From NCBI GenBank assembly GCA_028875575.1, contig JAPPDF010000088.1:21112-85111 (forward strand): a stretch of 64,000 nucleotides of DNA. The letters run 5' to 3'. This DNA is from Acidobacteriota bacterium. GTDB taxonomy: Bacteria; Acidobacteriota; Terriglobia; Versatilivoradales; Versatilivoraceae. A program made the position numbers and the translations under genes. Of the stretch, positions 25,986 through 34,833 are shown piece after piece; within the stretch, counting starts at the first letter, position 1; every line of letters starts with the position of its first letter. Under the pieces are notes generated by a model. That model worked only from the letters and a program-made list of their open reading frames with translations. It searched no databases and was not told the DNA's origin.

Positions 25986-26177
25986 TTAATGAGACTTCAC
26001 GATACGCCCGGACCGAATGCAGGAAGCACACACTCGGGCTCGCCTGCGCCGCCCGTCAACTACGATTCGCACTCGATGCAGGTTGAGGTTCCATCTTCTT
26101 CTGGTTGCATTGTTGGCGTGGCTGACATTATTCCCAAACATCGGAGCCTTTCTACAGAATTCACAACGGGCAGCCAT
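25986..26177 (-). CDS. rpmB: 50S ribosomal protein bL28
   Basis: A 63-residue protein matching bL28 along its length: MAARCEFCRKAPMFGNNVSH at the start, RRRWNLNLHRVRIVVDG in the middle and RARVCASCIRSGRIVK at the end. It keeps two Cys pairs (Cys5/Cys8 and Cys50/Cys53), the zinc-binding C+ form of the protein. GGAGG lies 6-7 nt upstream of the ATG. It is transcribed away from tsaD, from its own promoter (26213-26241). Confidence 0.95.
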   Translation of the reverse strand: MAARCEFCRKAPMFGNNVSHANNATRRRWNLNLHRVRIVVDGRRRRARVCASCIRSGRIVKSH

Positions 26178-26212
26178 GACTAGCCTCCATCAAACAAGGT
26201 CACGAGTCCGGG

Positions 26213-26241
26213 AGGATAGCAAAAGCCCTCCCCGAGGTCAA
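26213..26241 (-). promoter_or_regulatory. Predicted strong promoter of rpmB
   Basis: On the minus strand: TTGACC (26241-26236), a 17-bp spacer ending in TGC (an extended -10), then TATCCT (26218-26213). The leader to the rpmB start is about 30 nt. Confidence 0.65.
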
Positions 26242-26323
26242 ATGTCGTCAAGCCGAAACTGTGCCCCCGGAGCGTACAGATTCTCAGACCACCGATGAGG
26301 CCATCCCAGCCCGTTCGATCCCC

Positions 26324-27415
26324 ATGTTGACCCTTGGTATTGAATCTTCCTGTGATGAAACGGCAGCCTCCGTCCTGGAAAACGGAAGGCGAATCCTCGC
26401 CAATATCGTGGCATCGCAAGAGGATGTCCACAAGCGATATGGAGGAGTGGTCCCCGAGTTGGCTTCACGAAGGCACCTTGAGAACATTTCCCCAGTCGTC
26501 AGGGCCGCTCTGGCGGATGCCGGAATCGGACCTCGAGATTTGGATGGTGTAGCGGTAACTCAGGGCCCGGGACTGGTCGGATCGCTCCTGGTGGGGATCA
26601 ACTACGCCAAGGCACTCTGTTTCAGCCTCAATCTTCCTCTGGTAGCCGTGCATCACCTGGAAGGACATATTTTTTCCGTTCCGCTGACCCTCTGGCAGGA
26701 ACCACGGCAAGCAGAGGCGGCAGACCTGAAGGGACTCCTTCCCGCCTTGGCGCTGGTTGTCTCGGGAGGACACACCAGCCTGTTTTGGATAGATGGCCTG
26801 GGCCTTGGGGTTCAGGAAGAGGCCAGCTACAGGCTAATCGGACGGACCCGAGACGACGCGGCCGGAGAAGCCTTTGACAAGGTCGCCAAGCTCCTTGGTC
26901 TCGGCTATCCCGGAGGAGCCGTAATCGAGCGGCTGGCGCGGCGCGGAGACCCCCTTGCAGTCAAGCTGCCCATCCCTCGTATTGACAACGGAAAGCTGGA
27001 TTTCAGCTTTTCCGGAATCAAGACCGCGGTACTGCGCTACACCCAAAAATACCTCAGCAGGGAACTGTCCGCCAGAAACTGGCAGAGCGAAGATGCCGTG
27101 CCCCGGTCCGTTCTCGATTTGGCGGCCAGTTTCCAGCACACCGCCATCAAGATCCTTGGCAAGACGCTGCTCGACGCCAGTCGTGACTACCCGCCCCGTT
27201 CCATCATGGTCTCCGGAGGTGTCGCCTGCAACCGAGCCCTTCGCCAACACTTGCAGGAACTCTTTGCAGAGCGTCGCTTGCCGGTATACTTTCCGACCCC
27301 CATCCTTTCAACCGACAACGCCGCCATGATTGCGGCGGCGGGTCATCCCAAGCTCGTGAAGCGGCAGTTCGCCAATCTGAGCATCAACGCCGACGCCCGC
27401 TTGAAGCTAGCCTGA
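26324..27415 (+). CDS. tsaD: tRNA N6-threonylcarbamoyladenosine transferase
   Basis: A 363-residue protein that transfers the threonylcarbamoyl group to A37 of ANN-decoding tRNAs, with TsaB and TsaE (not in this window). The ASKHA-fold motifs are clear: LGIESSCDETAASV at the N-terminus, the metal-binding HHLEGH (His111, His115), VVSGGHTSLF, KLDFSFSGIKTAV, MVSGGVACNRALRQ and STDNAAMIA. The ATG at 26324 is chosen because the protein then begins exactly as its homologues do; no Shine-Dalgarno is evident. Divergent from rpmB and 41 bp before thrC. Confidence 0.96.
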   Translation: MLTLGIESSCDETAASVLENGRRILANIVASQEDVHKRYGGVVPELASRRHLENISPVVRAALADAGIGPRDLDGVAVTQGPGLVGSLLVGINYAKALCFSLNLPLVAVHHLEGHIFSVPLTLWQEPRQAEAADLKGLLPALALVVSGGHTSLFWIDGLGLGVQEEASYRLIGRTRDDAAGEAFDKVAKLLGLGYPGGAVIERLARRGDPLAVKLPIPRIDNGKLDFSFSGIKTAVLRYTQKYLSRELSARNWQSEDAVPRSVLDLAASFQHTAIKILGKTLLDASRDYPPRSIMVSGGVACNRALRQHLQELFAERRLPVYFPTPILSTDNAAMIAAAGHPKLVKRQFANLSINADARLKLA

Positions 27416-27421
27416 ATGCGA

Positions 27422-27450
27422 TTGAGTTTTGGTTTCGATTTCAGTAGATT
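27422..27450 (+). promoter_or_regulatory. Predicted promoter giving a leaderless thrC mRNA
   Basis: TTGAGT (27422-27427), a 17-bp spacer, TAGATT (27445-27450), then 6 nt to the ATG at 27457. There is no Shine-Dalgarno sequence before the ATG. The geometry is the same as at rel. Confidence 0.45.
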
Positions 27451-27456
27451 CGGGTC

Positions 27457-28785
27457 ATGGCCGCCTTTCTGAAGTGCATCGAGGAAAACTGCCGCAACGT
27501 CGTCTCCGCCATGTCCAAGGCATACGTCTGTTCGGCTTGCGGAGGCCTGCTGGACGTGGCCTACGACTTTCAATTCGACGACCCGGAGAAGATCAAGCAT
27601 CTCTTCCTGCAGCGGCGCCTTTCCAACCATCTCCTCGACCTCAGTGGCGTCTGGAGATACCGGGAACTGCTTCCATTCTGCACGGACCTTTCCAAGGTGG
27701 TGTCCATGCAGGAGGGAAACACTCCCATCTACGAGGCCCCGCGCTGCGCGGAATATGTGGGGCTGAAGAAACTGCACCTCAAACACCAGGGGCTGAATCC
27801 CACCGGATCATTCAAAGACAACGGCATGACTGCCGGAGTCACCCAGGCTAATCTCCTGAACTCCAGAATGGTGGCCTGCGCCAGCACGGGAAACACCTCG
27901 GCCTCCATGGCGGCCTATGCGTCCCGCGCCGGCATGAAGGCCGTGATCTTCATCCCCGACCAACAGATCGCTTTCGGAAAGCTGGCCCAGAGCCTGGACT
28001 ATGGTGCTCTGACGCTGCAGTTGGAGGGAGATTTCGACGAATCGATGAAGCTGGTGAAGGAAATCACCCAGGAGACCGACGTCTACCTGCTGAATTCGAT
28101 CAATCCCTTTCGGTTGGAAGGACAAAAGGCGATCATCATCGAGATGCTGTGCCAGCGCGACTGGCAAGTGCCCGACAGGGTCGTGGTCCCCGGGGGAAAC
28201 CTCGGGAACAGCGCCTCCTTCGGTAAAGCCATCAAGGAGTTGCACGACTTGGGCTTTATCCCGAAGATGCCCATGGTCACCATCATCCAGGCCCAGAGGG
28301 CCAATCCTCTCTACCAGACATTGATCTACCATTCCCCCAGGCTGGTCCGTGTCGAGGCCCACACCCTGGCCACCGCCATCAAGATCGGCAATCCGGTCTC
28401 ATGGAAGAAAGCGGTCCGTGCCATGGACTGGACGCAGGGATGGTGCGATTTTGTCAGCGAGCAGGATATTGCCGATGCCAAGGCCATGATCGGCAGGGAC
28501 GGCATCGGTTGCGAACCCGCCTCCGCCACCACAGTTGCCGGAATCAGGAAATTGATCGGGACGCGGGAAATCGATCCCGAGGAAGACGTGGTGGCGGTCC
28601 TGACCGGCAATCTGCTGAAGGACCCCGATTATGCCACCAACTACCATCAGGATTCCCTTTATGAAGAGGCAACCTACAGGAACGAGCTGCTGGAGAAAAA
28701 AGACAAGGTGCGCTCCACCTTTGCCAATGCCCCCATCAAAGTAAGGGCCGACAAGGAAGAGATCCTGAAGATCCTGAATCTGTAG
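27457..28785 (+). CDS. thrC: Threonine synthase
   Basis: A 442-residue PLP enzyme converting O-phosphohomoserine to threonine. The PLP lysine is Lys120 in LNPTGSFKDNGM, with ACASTGNTSASMAAYASRAG and VVPGGNLGNSASFGKAI binding the cofactor phosphate. EGNTPIYEAP lies upstream. The N-terminus has four cysteines in two pairs (Cys7, Cys12, Cys25, Cys28), a small zinc-ribbon-like lead found in one class of threonine synthases. The parvulin gene starts 20 bp after the stop. Confidence 0.96.
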   Translation: MAAFLKCIEENCRNVVSAMSKAYVCSACGGLLDVAYDFQFDDPEKIKHLFLQRRLSNHLLDLSGVWRYRELLPFCTDLSKVVSMQEGNTPIYEAPRCAEYVGLKKLHLKHQGLNPTGSFKDNGMTAGVTQANLLNSRMVACASTGNTSASMAAYASRAGMKAVIFIPDQQIAFGKLAQSLDYGALTLQLEGDFDESMKLVKEITQETDVYLLNSINPFRLEGQKAIIIEMLCQRDWQVPDRVVVPGGNLGNSASFGKAIKELHDLGFIPKMPMVTIIQAQRANPLYQTLIYHSPRLVRVEAHTLATAIKIGNPVSWKKAVRAMDWTQGWCDFVSEQDIADAKAMIGRDGIGCEPASATTVAGIRKLIGTREIDPEEDVVAVLTGNLLKDPDYATNYHQDSLYEEATYRNELLEKKDKVRSTFANAPIKVRADKEEILKILNL

Positions 28786-28805
28786 TGTCAAGCCAGAGAG
28801 GACAC

Positions 28806-29843
28806 ATGCTGACCCTAACAACCCAAACCGTTCTCCTATCCCTCACCCTCATGTTGGGCCTCGCTCCCGGAACGCCTGTCCCTGGACAGCCCGAAGGCGA
28901 GTCCGCCGCTGCCGCCGACAAGGCCATTGTCACCATTGGAGACGAGACGCTTACCCGGGCACAGGTGGCCGACATGCTCCGACTGCTGCCTCCGCAACAG
29001 CGCTCCCTGTTCTCGAAACCGGCGGGTAAGCAGGCCTTTGCCGACTACATCGTCCGTTCCAAGCTGTACAGTCGGGAAGCAAGGAAACGTGGCTTGGACG
29101 CTCGGCCGGAAGTCGAGCAGACCATTCGCCAATTCCAGGCCATGCTGGAAAAAAACCGGGTGGGGAGACTGCCGATCAAGGATGACGAAGACCGGAAGCA
29201 AGTCCTGGCACTCTTCAAGGAGAGTCTGCTCATGAAGGCGGCGGAAAACGAGTTGAAGAAGGAACTGGCGGTCTCGGCCATGGAGGTCGGGAGCTATTAC
29301 CAGGAAAATGGCGCCGTCTTCGACATGGTGAGAGGCCGCCGGCTGGTCATCCGCTCGGAGGCTTCCAACGTTTTCTTTGGCGACAACAGACCCAAGGATC
29401 AGATCTTGTCCGACGAGGAAGCCAGGACCAAGGCGGAGAAGCTGCGCCGGGAAATTCAGGAAGGAGCCGACTTCGAGGTCATGGCCGCCAGGCATTCCGA
29501 GGATCCGCTGACCTCCGGCGTCGGCGGAGACACCGGTATCGTGCGCCGCGGACTACCCAACAAGACCCTGGTGACTCCGCCCGAGGTTGACCTGCTGTTC
29601 AGTTTGGAGCCGGGGGACCTCAGCCCGATTGTGCAAACGCCCATGGGATTTGCGCTGTTGAAGCTGGACGAAAAGAGGAAGATGAGCCTGGCCGAAGCCC
29701 ACCCTGAGATCCAGGCGCGCATCCGGAATCAAAAGCTGGAGGACTGGTATCAACAAATGCGGCTTAAGCACGGCATCGTTATCGACCCCTCCTTTTTCGA
29801 AACCCGGGTCGAATTTAGCGCCCCCGCTAAAGCAGCGGAGTGA
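28806..29843 (+). CDS. Exported parvulin-type peptidyl-prolyl isomerase
   Basis: A 345-residue SurA/PrsA-like chaperone. The signal peptide (TVLLSLTLMLGLAPGTPV) is followed by a helical N-terminal domain (TRAQVADMLRLLPPQQR, FADYIVRSKLYSREARKRGL), a central parvulin domain near residues 180-275 (ADFEVMAARHSEDPLTSGVGGD, LFSLEPGDLSPIVQTPMGFALLKL), and a helical tail. It should help fold exported or outer-membrane proteins. The start at 28806 has AGAGAGGA upstream; an in-frame GTG at 28785 overlaps the thrC stop. The 3' end overlaps the convergent TlpA-like gene by 17 bp. Confidence 0.9.
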   Translation: MLTLTTQTVLLSLTLMLGLAPGTPVPGQPEGESAAAADKAIVTIGDETLTRAQVADMLRLLPPQQRSLFSKPAGKQAFADYIVRSKLYSREARKRGLDARPEVEQTIRQFQAMLEKNRVGRLPIKDDEDRKQVLALFKESLLMKAAENELKKELAVSAMEVGSYYQENGAVFDMVRGRRLVIRSEASNVFFGDNRPKDQILSDEEARTKAEKLRREIQEGADFEVMAARHSEDPLTSGVGGDTGIVRRGLPNKTLVTPPEVDLLFSLEPGDLSPIVQTPMGFALLKLDEKRKMSLAEAHPEIQARIRNQKLEDWYQQMRLKHGIVIDPSFFETRVEFSAPAKAAE

Positions 29844-30372
29844 TGCGCTCTTCCAGTTTCTTCAGGTCGTGGGTCTCCTCGTTCCTGCCCTCCACGAATC
29901 GACCCACGATGTTCCCCTTTCGATCCACCAGCACCAGGTAGGGAATGCTGAAGTTGGGGCGCTGTGGGGACACCTTGACGTAATTCATGGCGATGGAAAA
30001 GTCGCCCAGGAGGATGGGATAGGTCAACCCGTACTTCTTGATGTAGGGCTCGACATCTTTGGCTTTTCCCCGATCATGGGAGATCCCCAGGACCACAAAC
30101 CCCCGATCCTTGTACTTCCGATACAGTTTTTCCAGGAGCGGGTTGGTGCGCTGACAATCCGGACACCAGGTCTGAAAGAAGGCCATCAACACGACCTGCC
30201 CTTTCAGGCTCGTTGACTTGATGACCTGGCCATCCCAGGTGGGCAAAATAAAGTAAGGGGCGGGCTCCGTCTCCACCTTCTTCTGCAGCGACACGGCCCA
30301 GGAGCCCCCTGCGGCGTATAGGGCAATCGCCAGCCCAATCGCAAAAAACCATCGATTCCGCAACACTTCCAC
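29827..30372 (-). CDS. TlpA/ResA-type thiol-disulfide oxidoreductase
   Basis: A 181-residue protein with an N-terminal signal or anchor (WFFAIGLAIALYAAGGSWAV) and a thioredoxin fold: PYFILPTWDGQVIKSTSLKG, MAFFQTWCPDCQRTNPLLEKL with the redox Cys-x2-Cys, VVLGISHDRG, and the cis-Pro region FSIPYLVLVDRKGNIV. It acts outside the cytoplasm, typically keeping thiols of c-type cytochromes or other exported proteins reduced. The ends of this gene and the parvulin gene overlap by 17 bp in opposite directions; the overlap contains part of a CCGCT / AGCGG hairpin (29824-29838). Confidence 0.92.
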   Translation of the reverse strand: MEVLRNRWFFAIGLAIALYAAGGSWAVSLQKKVETEPAPYFILPTWDGQVIKSTSLKGQVVLMAFFQTWCPDCQRTNPLLEKLYRKYKDRGFVVLGISHDRGKAKDVEPYIKKYGLTYPILLGDFSIAMNYVKVSPQRPNFSIPYLVLVDRKGNIVGRFVEGRNEETHDLKKLEERITPLL

Positions 30373-30727
30373 CTCCGATCAACCGTCGGACCGGCCCCGC
30401 TTGGGGGTTTGTCGGGGAGGAGGAGACATCGTCATTGGCAAGAGTGGGGACCGACGCAACCGCTCCCAGCCAAAACAGGTGCCAATCCGAACCGTACGGA
30501 CTCTCATAGCATAGCCCATCCCCTAGCCCCGGGCAACGCCGGCCGCTGGTGTTCTGTCCCATACTACTGTTCCAAAGCGTCAGCCGTCCCCGTGCCATCC
30601 CCCTGGCGCCGGGCATGCCGCCGGAGTCTCATGGTATACTCCCGGCGATGTACCCACCCCGGCCACGATGTGGATACTTCCTTGTCCATTCCATCCCTTT
30701 GTGGATTGAGAGCGGCCACTTCCTGTC
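30373..30727. other. Intergenic region, largely featureless
   Basis: A 355-bp divergent region between the TlpA-like gene and the hydrolase gene. No gene, tRNA or repeat is recognised. The only signal is an extended -10 of the form TGGTATACT at 30632-30640 on the plus strand, which could serve the hydrolase gene; no good -35 precedes it. Confidence 0.4.
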
Positions 30728-31573
30728 TTGATCGAATCCGACTTCACCCTTAGCCACTTCAACCAGTTGAAGGTGCGATGCACCCTCCGCATTCGGGAGG
30801 GCAAGGGGATCGTCACTCCGGTCGTTGTGGCGCACGGGTTTCTGGGCTTCAAGGACTGGGGATTCTTCCCTTACCTGGGGCGGCGTCTGAGCGAAGCCGG
30901 ATTCGCCGCCATCACCTTCAACCACGCGCTTTCGGGAATCCAGGACAATCCCTGGAAGATTGACGATCCGGAGGGATTCTCCAGGAACTCAACCACTCAG
31001 GAACTGCGGGATTGGGATCTGGTGGTGGATGCCTTGTTGCTGGGGAAGGTGCCTCTGGCCGACCGAATGCGCCTGAATGCCTTCGGAGTGATCGGACACA
31101 GTCGAGGTGGAAGCTACGCCATTCTGCTATCGCGCCAGGTGCGGCAGATAGCATCGATCGTCACCTGGGGAGCCATTGGCACCTTTGATCGGTTCGATAC
31201 CGAAACACGCCGGCGCTGGCGAAAGCAGGGATTTCTGGAGGTCCCCAGGGAGGAGCACCTAGCGCCTCTGAGAATGAGGGTGGCTGCCTTGGAGGCGCTG
31301 GAGCGCAACGATCGCCGTTTGGAGGTCCTGAACGCTGTGAGAGAATCCACCATTCCCATTATGTTTCTGCACGGCCGCCAGGACCGCCGGGTGCCGTTGT
31401 CGGAAGGTGAACGCCTGTGGCAATGTGCCGATCCCCGACTCTGCCGTTTCCATATCGTCGAAAATGCCGGCCACACCTTTCAGACCCGTCATCCTCTGAC
31501 TACTCCTTCCCCGCCCCTCCTTGAAGCCGTTTCCAAGACCATCGACCGGTTCAGGAATACCCTGCCGAAGTAG
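30728..31573 (+). CDS. Alpha/beta hydrolase (dienelactone hydrolase-like)
   Basis: A 281-residue cytoplasmic protein with the alpha/beta-hydrolase landmarks: VVAHGFLGFKDWGFFPYLG (oxyanion region), the nucleophile elbow GHSRGGSYA, IMFLHGRQDRRVPLSEG (acid Asp) and IVENAGHTFQTRHP (His). Substrate unknown. TTG start at 30728. The stop lies only 10 bp from the end of the convergent lon gene. Confidence 0.85.
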   Translation: MIESDFTLSHFNQLKVRCTLRIREGKGIVTPVVVAHGFLGFKDWGFFPYLGRRLSEAGFAAITFNHALSGIQDNPWKIDDPEGFSRNSTTQELRDWDLVVDALLLGKVPLADRMRLNAFGVIGHSRGGSYAILLSRQVRQIASIVTWGAIGTFDRFDTETRRRWRKQGFLEVPREEHLAPLRMRVAALEALERNDRRLEVLNAVRESTIPIMFLHGRQDRRVPLSEGERLWQCADPRLCRFHIVENAGHTFQTRHPLTTPSPPLLEAVSKTIDRFRNTLPK

Positions 31574-31583
31574 TCCGCATTTC

Positions 31584-34043
31584 TCACCCGGTCAGTGCCC
31601 ATCGGCAGACGTCGTCGAAGTGGTCGGCGAAATTCACGGACAGACCCTTCCTCAAATAGTCCGGAAGTTCCTCGTAGTCCTTGCGATTGCCTTCAGGAAA
31701 AATCAAATGGCCCAGACCGGCCCGCCGCGCTGCGATCACCTTCTCTCTTACTCCACCAATCGGCAGCACTCGCCCGGTCAGCGTCAACTCGCCCGTCATG
31801 GCCATGCCCTGGCTGGCCGGTTTTTTCCGGACCAGCGAAGCCAGAGCCGTGGCCATGGTGATCCCTGCGGAGGGACCGTCTTTGGGAATGGCACCGGCTG
31901 GAACGTGCAAGTGAACGAAGTGCCGGTCAAAAAATTCGACATCGTCCGACAGATCCGCAACTCGTGACATGATGTAGGAGTAGGCTATTTCGGAACTCTC
32001 AACCATCACTTCTCCCAGTTGTCCCGTCTGCTTGAATCCCTTGCGCCGGCTGGCCACGGCTGTTGCCTCCACCTGCAAGGTCACACCACCCAAACTGGTC
32101 CAGGCCAAGCCTGTCACTACCCCGGGGGCGTGCGGTGCAAGTTCGTCCGCCTTGTGGATGGGTTTTCCCAGGTAGGCTTCGATATTCCTTGGCGTGACGA
32201 CAATCTTTCTGTCTGAGTCCCGAGACAACTCAAGCGCAGCCTTGCGGGCAATCTTCCTGATCAGGTTTTCCAGGCTGCGCACTCCGGCCTCGCGCGCATA
32301 GCCGTCGATCATGGAGCGCAGTGCTGCCTTTCGAATACCGATTTGGGTCCGCGTCAAACCGTGGTTGCGAATCGACTTGGGAATGAGGAAGCGCCTCGCA
32401 ATCTCCAGTTTCTCTTCCAGGATGTACCCTGAGAGCCGGATCACTTCCATACGATCCAAGAGCGGCGATGGAATCGTATCGGTTCGGTTTGCGGTCACCA
32501 CAAACAGGACGTTGGACAGATCGAAGGGAACATCCAGATAGTGGTCGCGGAAGCTGGCGTTCTGCTCCGGATCCAGGACTTCCAGCAGGGCCGAGGCAGG
32601 GTCGCCCCGGAATGAAGCACCGATCTTGTCGACTTCGTCCAGCATGATGACCGGATTGGAGGTGCCGGCGGTCTTCAGCGCTTGAATGAATTTCCCGGGC
32701 ATCGCTCCGATATAGGTGCGGCGGTGCCCTTTGATTTCCGCCTCGTCTCTCATGCCTCCCAAGGAAAATCGGTAGAAGCGGCGCCCCAGTGCCTCGGCAA
32801 TGCTCTTCCCTACGGACGTCTTGCCCACCCCAGGAGGTCCTGCCAGGCATATGATCGACCCGGAGATATCTCCCTTCATCCTGCCGACGGCTATGAATTC
32901 CAGGACTCGTTCCTTGACGTCCTCCAAACCGTAGTGGTCTCGATCCAGCACCCTTCGCGCACGGCCCAGGTCATAGGAATCGCGACTGTGCCTCCCCCAG
33001 GGAAGCACGGTAAGCCACTCCAGATAGTTCCGACTGACCATATATTCCGGAGAGGTGGTTTCCAGGATTTTCAGTTTGCCCAGTTCCTCTTCAATCGAAG
33101 TCCGGACCTCGCGTGTCAGCTTCAGCGACTGCAAACGTTCCTCGAACTTCTCGATCTCGGCCGTTTTCCCTTCCTTCTCCAGACCCAACTCTCTCTTGAT
33201 CGCCTTGAGTTGCTCCTTGAGAAAAAACTCTCTTTGCTGAGTTGAAATCTTCTCTTCAATTTGCGTGGTGATCTTTTTTTGAAGCCTGGAGAGATCCACC
33301 TCTCTTCGCAGCAGGGTCAGCACCCGATCGATCCGGTGGCGAACATCAAACGTCTCCAGAATCTTCTGCAGTTCCCGACCCTCTGCCGTTGTCAGATGAG
33401 CGGCAAGGTCAGCCAATTTCCCGGGATCCTCCAGGCTGGACCGACTCAAGAACAACTTGATGGCCTCGGATTGCAGCGGGTCCAGCTTGACCAGTTCCTT
33501 GAGACTGGACACGATGGCCATCGAATAGGCCTTGAGCTCCAGGTTGATCGATAGTTCCGTAGCGTAGTGATAGTCCACCTGGGCAAACAGGCCCGTTTCT
33601 CCCAAATCCATCTGTCGGACAGTGAAGCGTTCCAGACAATTCACCAGCACGTGGGTGACCTCCGGCTCGACCTGGACAGCCTTGACGATCCTGGCCGCCA
33701 CACCGACCCGATGGAGATTCTCCGGCTTTTCCTCGGCTTCCGGATCCTTGAGGAGCACCAACCCCAACGTCTGATCTGAGGATTCCACCGCTTTCTTCAG
33801 CGACGCCAGAGGAACTTCTCCCGTGACCTCCAGAGGGACGGGAAGCCCCGGGAAGAATGGCCGCGGCCTCACCCCCAGGATCGGGATCCTGGAGGGCAAG
33901 AGTTTGGTGGCGAGCACCAGTCCGGAATCCTCTTGCCTGGATGGTTCGGAGTCGGCCTCTTGATCGGGGTCGGGGTACTCTCTTGGGTCGGCGCCGTTGG
34001 CGACAACGTCCTCAGGACCGGATCCTCGCTTGCCATTGCTCAT
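31584..34043 (-). CDS. lon: ATP-dependent protease Lon
   Basis: An 819-residue cytoplasmic protease. N-terminal substrate domain ([20 protein letters not shown]), central coiled coil ([18 protein letters not shown]), AAA+ module with Walker [33 protein letters not shown] and Walker [12 protein letters not shown]. The C-terminal peptidase domain has the Ser-Lys dyad Ser725 (KDGPSAG) and Lys768 (GGVREKV), spaced 43 residues as in the E. coli enzyme. The first 45 residues are an acidic extension. The ATG at 34043 has GGAGGA upstream. No CIRCE-type heat-shock operator is visible. Confidence 0.98.
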   Translation of the reverse strand: MSNGKRGSGPEDVVANGADPREYPDPDQEADSEPSRQEDSGLVLATKLLPSRIPILGVRPRPFFPGLPVPLEVTGEVPLASLKKAVESSDQTLGLVLLKDPEAEEKPENLHRVGVAARIVKAVQVEPEVTHVLVNCLERFTVRQMDLGETGLFAQVDYHYATELSINLELKAYSMAIVSSLKELVKLDPLQSEAIKLFLSRSSLEDPGKLADLAAHLTTAEGRELQKILETFDVRHRIDRVLTLLRREVDLSRLQKKITTQIEEKISTQQREFFLKEQLKAIKRELGLEKEGKTAEIEKFEERLQSLKLTREVRTSIEEELGKLKILETTSPEYMVSRNYLEWLTVLPWGRHSRDSYDLGRARRVLDRDHYGLEDVKERVLEFIAVGRMKGDISGSIICLAGPPGVGKTSVGKSIAEALGRRFYRFSLGGMRDEAEIKGHRRTYIGAMPGKFIQALKTAGTSNPVIMLDEVDKIGASFRGDPASALLEVLDPEQNASFRDHYLDVPFDLSNVLFVVTANRTDTIPSPLLDRMEVIRLSGYILEEKLEIARRFLIPKSIRNHGLTRTQIGIRKAALRSMIDGYAREAGVRSLENLIRKIARKAALELSRDSDRKIVVTPRNIEAYLGKPIHKADELAPHAPGVVTGLAWTSLGGVTLQVEATAVASRRKGFKQTGQLGEVMVESSEIAYSYIMSRVADLSDDVEFFDRHFVHLHVPAGAIPKDGPSAGITMATALASLVRKKPASQGMAMTGELTLTGRVLPIGGVREKVIAARRAGLGHLIFPEGNRKDYEELPDYLRKGLSVNFADHFDDVCRWALTG

Positions 34044-34128
34044 CGACTTCCTCCGCGCCTCAGTTCCAGGATTGCCAAGCCCGCTCCGGAACCGGCGACA
34101 ATTCTCATCTTAGCAAGAAGTCCCTGGC

Positions 34129-34177
34129 TTGGTGCCCGTTCGTGGTTCTTCGTACACCTTCTTGGATTTCTTTTTTC
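34129..34177 (-). repeat. CCACGAAG-type dispersed repeat
   Basis: On the minus strand this reads AAAAAAGAAATCCAAGAAGG, then CGAAGAACCACGAACGGGCA. The pattern is shared with 58653-58710 (AAAAAAGAGTGATCCACGAA..CACGAAGG) and, in part, with 10724-10760. It lies about 85-135 bp upstream of lon. Confidence 0.5.
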
Positions 34178-34281
34178 CTTCATTGCTTGTTCGATTGAAG
34201 CCCATCCTGGCTAGAATACTGAACTGAAACAGTGCCGCGGTGCCGGGAAACCGGTTCAAAGCCAAGTATGAGTCGATGGTT

Positions 34282-34470
34282 AACATGGATGGACAGGATT
34301 ATTGGGCGAGAGTTACCACCCTCTTGAGTTCAACGATAGCCCATGCGTCAACAAGCACTCCAAGCCCCCCCTCCAAACTCATGGAACAGCTCAAACACGA
34401 ACCCGATCATGGAGCGAGCCCGCTCCCTGTGACGTAGCCTCTAGTCCTGACTATCCTGTGAATCCATGTT
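34282..34470. repeat. Inverted repeat pair with AACATGGAT..CAGGAT arms
   Basis: Arms at 34282-34299 and 34453-34470 are inverted copies matching at 16 of 18 positions, framing about 150 bp without coding signal. Related single or paired arms occur near 395, 22925, 46092 and 58864-58997. Confidence 0.65.
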
Positions 34471-34488
34471 CAACAAATTGACATAGGA

Positions 34489-34680
34489 GCCTTTAGCAAA
34501 ATTCGGTAGCGGGACGTTTAATGGGAATGGCCACAAAAGGCACAAAAATATTGGTTGTGACTATTGTGCTTTTTGTGGTTAGACAGCATTTTTCTCCGGG
34601 TCGCACCCAATATTGAATAAGGTAGAACCTCAGGTTTGCCGGCAAGATGACCTGCCCCACTGCGAATTTTGCAAAAAGCT
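34489..34680 (-). repeat. MITE-like palindromic repeat, copy C
   Basis: A 192-bp element in inverse orientation to copy A (75-268) and alignable with it over its full length on the minus strand: AGCTTTTTGCAAAATTCGCA, GGTCATCTTGCCGGCAAACC, the CCACAAAAAGCACAA / TTTTGTGCCTTTTGTGGCCA hairpin, and a right end. Its own two ends are imperfect inverted repeats (AGCTTTTTGCAAAATTCGCA against AGCCTTTAGCAAAATTCGGT). Confidence 0.75.
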
Positions 34681-34833
34681 CATAGAAAACCGGATTGAGG
34701 GAACATGTTCCTTGTTCCCAATTGGCCGTGAAGGTTTAGTGCTTCACTCTCGAATGAACCGCCCGGCAGGGCGGGCGATTGACTCTTTCGAGGCAGCAGC
34801 AAACGGAGCCGCGATGCAACACAGTTCTCGCTC

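Larger units (their letters stand above)
34044..34833. other. Gene-free divergent region packed with repeats
   Basis: No gene is seen in these 790 bp between lon and the antiporter gene. From left to right: a CCACGAAG-type repeat (34129-34177, minus), an inverted pair of AACATGGAT..CAGGAT arms (34282-34470), and the MITE-like copy C (34489-34680). The rest (34681-34833) shows no recognisable promoter. Confidence 0.6.

Noticed and set aside
26178..26323. Possible tRNA or small RNA between rpmB and tsaD
   Set aside because: No cloverleaf could be drawn; the region is accounted for by the rpmB promoter and leader.
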